A stretch of 10,545 nucleotides of DNA, from contig CAZVEH010000064.1 of assembly GCA_964625775.1 (NCBI GenBank), positions 1 to 10,545 of the forward strand, given 5' to 3'. A program made the translations under genes and the position numbers. The notes below the pieces were generated by a model, which was not told the origin of the DNA, did no database searches, and saw only the letters and a list, made by a program, of their open reading frames with translations. Position 1 is the stretch's first letter. The number at the start of each line of letters is the position of its first letter. This document shows positions 5,997 to 10,545 of the stretch, in pieces. The DNA is from GCA-2786165 sp964625775 (GTDB taxonomy: Bacteria; Pseudomonadota; Gammaproteobacteria; Legionellales; Legionellaceae).

Positions 5997-6839
5997 ATGA
6001 AGAAACATTACCTGGGTGCAGCTTTTATGGCTTGTCTTATCATGCACAATGCCTATGCCAAAGAAAAAGAAATTGCGCTCACCATCGATGATCTCCCTTT
6101 TGTGGGCACCAATAGCGCCACCAAGGGTAATTTGGATAGAGCACAAACCCGATTCAATAAAATTCTAAACTACCTCATTGAAGCGCATATACCTGCCACA
6201 GGCTTCATTATTGCCAATTCCATCGCTCAAGGTCAGTGGGCACTATTAGAAGAGTTTCGTAATGCAGGTTTTGCTTTAGGCAATCACACATATTCACATG
6301 CCAATTTAAATCACATGTCTGCCGATAAATATATCGCTGAGATTGCGCGTGCTGATAAAATTTTAGCGCCTGTGATGACCGAACCCAAATATTTTCGCTA
6401 TCCTTATTTGGCCGAAGGACGAGGCGAGACCAAACAAGCGGTGCAAAACTATTTAACCGCCAATCAATACGTGATCGCCCCGGTCACCATTGATAGCAAA
6501 GATTATCAATTCAATGAGCGCCTTTTAAAAGTCTCATGGCGAGTACGCGATCAATACGTCAATCAAATCAAAAAACAATATTTGGATTATATTTGGCAAC
6601 AAACCCTAAACTCTGAAAAAAGATCCAAAGATGGATCTCACGTACAAATTTTACTGGTTCATTCTAATCTATTAAACAGTCATTGTTTGGGTGATGTGAT
6701 TCAGATGTATAAAGATCATGGTTATCGCTTTGTTACTTTAGACGAAGCTTTGGCACATCATCCTTCACCTGATCTGGAACAGGCTGACACTAATGAACCC
6801 AAGCTGTCTACAAATGAAATCAATATGGGCTACGAATAA
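5997..6839 (+). CDS. Secreted polysaccharide deacetylase (NodB/CE4-like)
   Basis: This 280-residue protein has a signal peptide (about residues 1-21, cut after AYA) and a NodB-homology domain. Motif 1 is LTIDDLP (Asp31-Asp32) and motif 2 is HTYSH, with metal ligands His97 and His101. Motif 3 is RYPY (134-137), a motif 4-like DSKDY follows at 166-170, and LLVH with His222 is motif 5. CE4 enzymes remove acetyl groups from N-acetylated sugars such as peptidoglycan or chitin-like polymers; the substrate cannot be told from sequence. The signal peptide places it in the periplasm or outside. AAAGGA (5982-5987) lies 9 bases before the ATG at 5997, which is preferred over a TTG at 5979. A polar 20-residue tail follows the domain. 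It is separated from the rhomboid gene by 86 bases, so cotranscription is uncertain. Confidence 0.92.
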   Translation: MKKHYLGAAFMACLIMHNAYAKEKEIALTIDDLPFVGTNSATKGNLDRAQTRFNKILNYLIEAHIPATGFIIANSIAQGQWALLEEFRNAGFALGNHTYSHANLNHMSADKYIAEIARADKILAPVMTEPKYFRYPYLAEGRGETKQAVQNYLTANQYVIAPVTIDSKDYQFNERLLKVSWRVRDQYVNQIKKQYLDYIWQQTLNSEKRSKDGSHVQILLVHSNLLNSHCLGDVIQMYKDHGYRFVTLDEALAHHPSPDLEQADTNEPKLSTNEINMGYE

Positions 6840-6902
6840 CTATCGGAGTCATAAAAAGCTTGGTAAACTGTCATCTATCAGATGCATGACATGACGTGAG
6901 AT

Positions 6903-7178
6903 ATGAGCCCTACTATATTTTGTACCAAACTACAAAAAGACGCGGAACAACTTTCAGCACCGCCCTTTCCTGGGAAATTAGGCGAACAGATTTATCAGCA
7001 AGTTTGCAAAGAAGCATGGTCCTTGTGGCTCGCTCATCAAACCATGTTGATCAATGAATATCGCCTCAGCATGATCGACCCCAAAGCCAGAGAATTTTTG
7101 CGAGAAGAGATGGAAAAATATTTTTTTGGCACAGGTTCGGAAAAACCATCGGGTTTTGTCCCAGAAAATCAAAAATAA
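6903..7178 (+). CDS. yggX: Fe(2+)-trafficking / oxidative damage protection protein YggX
   Basis: The 91 residues match E. coli YggX in length and along the whole sequence. TIFC near the N-terminus carries the conserved Cys7. The other conserved blocks are PPFPGKLGEQIYQQVCKEAW (20-39), QTMLINEYRLSM (47-58) and a C-terminal EMEKYFFG. YggX is a small cytosolic protein linked to iron handling and protection of Fe-S enzymes against oxidants; in enterobacteria it answers to SoxRS. In many gammaproteobacteria it follows mutY, which is not here; instead a tRNA-Phe gene follows 63 bases later. The ribosome-binding site is weak (GTGAG just before the ATG). The identification is firm from the sequence pattern. 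Confidence 0.95.
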   Translation: MSPTIFCTKLQKDAEQLSAPPFPGKLGEQIYQQVCKEAWSLWLAHQTMLINEYRLSMIDPKAREFLREEMEKYFFGTGSEKPSGFVPENQK

Positions 7179-7202
7179 TCGCAGAAAAATACGTCTGATA
7201 TC

Positions 7203-7231
7203 TTGACTCCAAGTCAATCTCAGCGTTTAAT
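7203..7231 (+). promoter_or_regulatory. tRNA-Phe promoter
   Basis: TTGACT (7203-7208) and TTTAAT (7226-7231) are separated by exactly 17 bases, and the tRNA begins 10 bases after the -10 box. TTGACT also forms a perfect 6-bp inverted repeat with AGTCAA (7212-7217), spaced by 3 bases. This is a strong sigma70-type match for a stable RNA gene. Confidence 0.65.
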
Positions 7232-7241
7232 ACCACCTCTT

Positions 7242-7317
<76 letters not shown>

Positions 7318-7538
7318 TATTATTCAACAGGTTACATGGTAGCACTTAAATCCACTAAGAAAATAAAATAAGAAAAGACCTTTCTATCTCTAACTGTATT
7401 TGCCTGAAATACTCTTTGAAAATTTTGGCTATGTGCAATCACACCGATACCCAAATATGCGCCCCTTCTTATTCTGTGTAACTACCGGAGCTGAGTGAAC
7501 CATGGCAGAACCGATAGCAACTGCTCTTTATCCTAGGC

Positions 7539-7988
7539 TTATTCTATACTGCTATGGCAACCCTCTTCATCAACAACCAATGTCACGTTACTGTCTTGAG
7601 TTAAAGTTAAAGTACCACAGCTTATGTCAGCACTTTCTTTCAAACCCTTTCGATATCCAAATGAATATGCTTTGTTACTCGGGCCTACACCCTTATAAAC
7701 ACTACCGGGTCCTCCTGATTCTTCGCCATCAACTGAATAACCAATCCCAGCTGCCTTAGCTTTGGCATCAATACTCACGGTGATGTTGATGATATCTTTT
7801 TTATTGTTTGCATCTGAGATAGGATTGGCTTGATCACTGGGTGCGGATGTATCTGGCTTTTGTTCACTCTTCGATGGGGCATCAGGTACTGGTTCAGTAG
7901 CTGAATCAGAATCTGACTTGTCTGCAAAGGTTGATATAGAAAAACAAGCAAGCATAATCGCCGTTATTTTTTTTGTATGTTTTAACAT
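7539..7988 (-). CDS. Small secreted protein of unknown function
   Basis: I do not recognise this 149-residue protein. It starts with a signal peptide (MLKHTKKITAIMLACFSISTFA, about 1-22). A low-complexity acidic linker rich in Ser, Pro, Asp and Lys follows (23-64), then a compact C-terminal domain (65-149). That domain holds a beta-like segment (DIINITVSIDA), a Gly-rich stretch (GEESGGPGSVYKG) and two cysteines (Cys124, Cys144) that could form a disulfide. AGGGAGA lies 4 bases before the ATG, which supports the start and strand. The segment ISCGTLTLTQDSNVTLVV recalls the SCGTLTPGNSCTLTI segment of the neighbouring 438-residue surface protein. A lipoprotein is possible (Cys15), but the lipobox is poor. 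It is likely periplasmic or surface-exposed, downstream of a MITE-like element. Confidence 0.7.
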   Translation of the reverse strand: MLKHTKKITAIMLACFSISTFADKSDSDSATEPVPDAPSKSEQKPDTSAPSDQANPISDANNKKDIINITVSIDAKAKAAGIGYSVDGEESGGPGSVYKGVGPSNKAYSFGYRKGLKESADISCGTLTLTQDSNVTLVVDEEGCHSSIE

Positions 7989-8110
7989 AGTATCTCCCTA
8001 TGGCAGTACAGTAACAACATGCACGGCTTCGAATAAAGATGTTATCACTATACGGGCAAATCCTATCGTTGTCTTGATACAAGCTACCCTGGTTAACCTG
8101 GATAAGTTAT

Positions 8111-8214
8111 GACTTACGCAAATCCTACAGGTTGAAGCAAGTTTTTTTAATAACAGCGTTTAGGTGGACTAAATGAACTCAACCCAACGAAGAGATCGAG
8201 GTTTTGCGTAAGTC
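8111..8214. mobile_element. MITE-like element with 16-bp terminal inverted repeats
   Basis: GACTTACGCAAATCCT (8111-8126) is matched in inverted orientation by bases 8199-8214, which read GACTTACGCAAAACCT on the minus strand: 15 of 16 positions agree. The 104-bp unit has no transposase. Short ends of the GACTTACGCA type are, from memory, found on insertion sequences and MITEs in several phyla. GTTA occurs just outside both ends (8106-8109 and 8217-8220) but not symmetrically, so a target duplication is not proven. It lies 7 bases after the stop codon of the 438-residue gene and could act as a transcript-end hairpin on the minus strand. Confidence 0.6.
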
Positions 8215-8221
8215 CTGTTAC

Positions 8222-9538
8222 TTATGACAGTTTCCTGACACAACGTACCGCGTAAACAGACTCTTTTAAATCCCCCGGTTGATTGCCAGGAAGTCCAAAA
8301 TTATTGAGATTAGCCAACTCATCTGGATTTATTGTATGGGTTTGAGTTGAACTCCAATAAGACGCATTGAGAGGAACAATATTATTGTCAACCAAATTAG
8401 ATTGTATGTTCTGCAACGTCGGATTCGATGCATCACCGCACGAAGAGGGACTATTATCATAGCCCATTTCACAGATAGCGGGCATGTACCAATCGGTGTA
8501 GCCATCAATCAGAACATGATAACAAAGTCCGGCTGCATAAGCATTCGCAGCGTATACCGACGACATGGCATTGTAGATATTTGTAGTATTAATTAAACCA
8601 TCTAGATCACTATTAGCAGCAATTGATCCTATACAAGCGCCGGGACAACCCGGATCCCAGGGAATAAAGGAGGATTGATCGCTTAATGAAAGTACTTTTC
8701 CATCAATGCTCATGTTAGGGTTGGTGGTATCATCCACCGAAAACACATATCCTGATTGATAATTACTACCGTACGTCAATACATTGATTGTAGTTGAAAC
8801 AGTATTGGTATTCGTACCTGCAATATCGACTAATCCAGGTGATGTGCTGGCTATTTTTCCTGGCGTTATCGTAAGCGTACAAGAATTTCCTGGTGTAAGG
8901 GTCCCACAACTCACGGGTGAGATACTCGTCCCAGCAGGAAAAGCTGTTGTATCATAAGTGACGTTAGACGCATTTGAAGAGCCGATATTCGTCACTGTGA
9001 TTGTTCGAGGAGTCCCTATGAGTGCGCTATTAGAATAAGTGCAAGAGGCATCAGGTACCGGACAATTTACAGATAAAGCCAATGCTGAAACACTAACAGT
9101 AAGCGTGGTTGAACCGGGTGATGATGTGCGTGAAACATTTAATTGATTGGCGGGATTCGGTTGATAGCATGCGTTGGGATTTGGGGTATTTCCTGAACTC
9201 ACCTGACACACCACAGGGCCACTTGTGATGTTATTTTGTAATGAGTTACCATCAATTTCCAATGTTAATGTACACGATTGTTTCCCTCCTAACGTAAACG
9301 GATTGGGACAAACATCAAAACCGGATGTGATTTGACGAATACCCGCAATAGGTCTCATCGTAAGGACATGCTCTTTCGGTGACTGATTTGTTATTGTGTA
9401 TTGTATGGTTGCAGTACCGCCAGACTCTACAGCCACGGTGGTTGCCGTGAGTGGAATAAAACGCCACAGGGGCATACTTGCATAAGCGCTCTGCATGAAA
9501 CCATACAGTATCGCAATAACAATAAAATGTTTTAACAT
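8222..9538 (-). CDS. Secreted surface protein with Ig-like segments and an Lcl/DUF1566-type C-terminal domain
   Basis: This 438-residue protein has a signal peptide (about 1-20, cut after AYA). Two beta-sandwich-like regions follow: about 30-95, ending CPNPFTLGGKQSCTLTLEI, and about 140-230, with SCGTLTPGNSCTLTITP. These resemble the repeated anchor or Ig-like modules of secreted bacterial proteins. The C-terminal part (about 258-435) shows the DUF1566/Lcl pattern: DGYTDWYMPAICEM (345-358, usually GxTDWRLPTxxEL), YWSST (394-398) and the closing AVRCVR (430-435). In Legionella, Lcl is a surface adhesin that binds glycans and collagen-like targets; that role here is inference. There are many cysteines, as expected for an exported, disulfide-bonded protein. 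The gene starts 9 bases after the beta-barrel gene, with AGGA right after that stop codon, so the two are translationally coupled. Confidence 0.85.
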   Translation of the reverse strand: MLKHFIVIAILYGFMQSAYASMPLWRFIPLTATTVAVESGGTATIQYTITNQSPKEHVLTMRPIAGIRQITSGFDVCPNPFTLGGKQSCTLTLEIDGNSLQNNITSGPVVCQVSSGNTPNPNACYQPNPANQLNVSRTSSPGSTTLTVSVSALALSVNCPVPDASCTYSNSALIGTPRTITVTNIGSSNASNVTYDTTAFPAGTSISPVSCGTLTPGNSCTLTITPGKIASTSPGLVDIAGTNTNTVSTTINVLTYGSNYQSGYVFSVDDTTNPNMSIDGKVLSLSDQSSFIPWDPGCPGACIGSIAANSDLDGLINTTNIYNAMSSVYAANAYAAGLCYHVLIDGYTDWYMPAICEMGYDNSPSSCGDASNPTLQNIQSNLVDNNIVPLNASYWSSTQTHTINPDELANLNNFGLPGNQPGDLKESVYAVRCVRKLS

Positions 9539-9547
9539 TCTAATCCT

Positions 9548-10306
9548 TCAAGCTATTAAAGTTACATTAAATAATAAACCGTTTGTATATAAATGATTGG
9601 AGCCTGGTCCCTCGCCAACGGTTTGTCCGATGGAGCGACTAAGATTCCAAGCACCCCAATCAGCAAACTCATAGCCCATACCAATTTGCCAGTGCTCGGT
9701 CAGTGATTTTTCTACACCCACGCCTAGTGTATAAGTGAATGCATTTTGCGTATGATTTGAAAAATTAGACATAGTTACTGCTTCAGGAATGGTGGGCGTA
9801 TTTTTAAAGCTATTTGATTCATTCCAAGCAACTCCCAAGCTGGCACTTAGCCAAGGCATGACGTTTAATCCGATATCTGCCAATAGTTTTTCAGTAACGG
9901 CAAGATGAGTATGTTGTACAAAGTAACTGTGGCCGTAATTATTAAAAATAGGATCCGCATCATCCCAAATTGCGCCCGATACCTGGGCACGACTCGTTAC
10001 GCCAACGGCGATTCCCGTTTGACTTTGCAACATGTTACGAAAAGGAGATTGAATACCCCAAAAAACCTCAGCGTCGGTCAGTGCGGAGTGAGTCACTTGT
10101 TGGGTATACGTCTTTTCTATTTCTGGAGTTAAAAACAAATTTTGATTACCCACTCCTGCGCCCCACGCGGGTCCAAAACCTAAAGCAACCACAAAGCGAT
10201 AAGGGTGTACGAACGATCCCATGTTGCTTGCTTGAAGAGTTGAGTGAAAAACAGTTGCTAGGACAATTGTTGCTATCAACGCCTTGTTTTTGATTATTGA
10301 CATCAT
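9548..10306 (-). CDS. Predicted outer-membrane beta-barrel protein
   Basis: This 252-residue protein begins with a signal peptide (about 1-26, cut after LQA). The mature part is rich in alternating hydrophobic and polar segments with aromatic residues typical of beta strands: FVVALGFGPAWGAGVG (38-53), TLGVGVEKSL, WQIGMGYEFADWGAW and a final LYTNGLLFNVTLIA. The strand count suggests a small 8-10-strand barrel of the OmpW/opacity-like kind, common as lineage-specific proteins in Legionellales. I do not know its ligand. Two ATGs stand side by side at the start (10306 and 10303), with only a weak ribosome-binding site. It is the first gene of a two-gene minus-strand operon with the Lcl-like surface protein. 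The C-terminus lacks the usual terminal aromatic residue, ending in Ala. Confidence 0.8.
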   Translation of the reverse strand: MMSIIKNKALIATIVLATVFHSTLQASNMGSFVHPYRFVVALGFGPAWGAGVGNQNLFLTPEIEKTYTQQVTHSALTDAEVFWGIQSPFRNMLQSQTGIAVGVTSRAQVSGAIWDDADPIFNNYGHSYFVQHTHLAVTEKLLADIGLNVMPWLSASLGVAWNESNSFKNTPTIPEAVTMSNFSNHTQNAFTYTLGVGVEKSLTEHWQIGMGYEFADWGAWNLSRSIGQTVGEGPGSNHLYTNGLLFNVTLIA

Positions 10307-10448
10307 GTCTAAGAGTCTCAGTTTGGTCTATCAACGCAAAGTATGTTTTTTTTAAATATCGTATCAGTTTAAAATACAAATCTCTTGGCGTAAATCATAT
10401 CAGGGTTAACATCGCCAGAGAAAAACTCAAGCTCAAATAAATATGTGC

Positions 10449-10485
10449 CGTAACTCCCCACGTCATCCCGAGCGCAGCGAAGGAT
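10449..10485 (+). repeat. Dispersed intergenic repeat, right copy (inverted relative to left copy)
   Basis: This copy matches the reverse complement of 18-54 at 36 of 37 positions, with 32 consecutive identical bases (10449-10480). It lies upstream of the minus-strand operon, about 140 bases before its start codon. As the two copies face each other across 10.4 kb, recombination between them would invert everything in between; whether that occurs is unknown. Confidence 0.8.
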
Positions 10486-10545
10486 CTCCTGTCGTGTGGT
10501 ACTTGTAAAATAAAAATAATGAAAAAAACACTTGAAAAAAGATGT

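Noticed and set aside
7502..7759. Plus-strand open frame of 85 codons after tRNA-Phe
   Set aside because: Most of it is antisense to the 149-residue secreted protein, which has a signal peptide and a good ribosome-binding site. The plus-strand product shows no domain-like features.
8091..8098. GGTTAACC palindrome upstream of the 149-residue gene as an operator
   Set aside because: It is an 8-bp palindrome with no second copy or clear link to a promoter; chance is likely enough.

Overview
The window looks like chromosomal DNA of a moderately AT-rich gammaproteobacterium, most likely a member of the Legionellales (Legionella, Coxiella, Aquicella or Berkiella relatives). The grounds are the LpxB, CorC, YbeY and YggX types, a Gfo/Idh/MocA oxidoreductase fused by overlap to lpxB, and a secreted protein ending in an Lcl/DUF1566-type domain. 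This placement is inference from gene content, not from a search.

Layout, plus strand. Bases 1-326 hold no gene: there are two dispersed palindrome-like repeats (18-54 and 83-117), unremarkable AT-rich sequence to about 235, then a promoter region. Next comes gnnA-like oxidoreductase-lpxB (14-base overlap), then ybeY-corC (8-base overlap, TTG start for corC). A 258-base gap (3794-4051) holds a possible terminator and the serS promoter. serS is followed after 17 bases by a rhomboid protease gene. Then come a secreted polysaccharide deacetylase, yggX, and tRNA-Phe(GAA) with its own strong promoter. Bases 7318-7538 hold nothing I can recognise.

Layout, minus strand. The last 3 kb reads the other way and encodes exported proteins. 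A predicted outer-membrane beta-barrel (9548-10306) and a large secreted protein with Ig-like segments and an Lcl/DUF1566 C-terminus (8222-9538) form a two-gene operon. A small secreted protein of unknown function (7539-7988) lies beyond a 104-bp MITE-like element with 16-bp inverted ends. Bases 10307-10448 are the leader region of this operon, with no promoter I would defend. The window closes with a second, inverted copy (10449-10485) of the repeat seen at its start.

How the genes fit together: the left part serves the envelope (lipid A synthesis, possibly with a 2,3-diamino sugar), ribosome maturation (YbeY) and translation (SerRS, tRNA-Phe). The middle adds a membrane protease, a cell-wall or polysaccharide-modifying enzyme and iron/oxidative-stress protection. 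The right part is a lineage-specific surface module. No CRISPR array, prophage, secretion system or obvious new defence system is present. The less ordinary items are the organelle-like SerRS sequence, a repeated 18-mer upstream of the gnnA and serS promoters at a one-helical-turn offset, the MITE-like element, and the surface-protein cluster.
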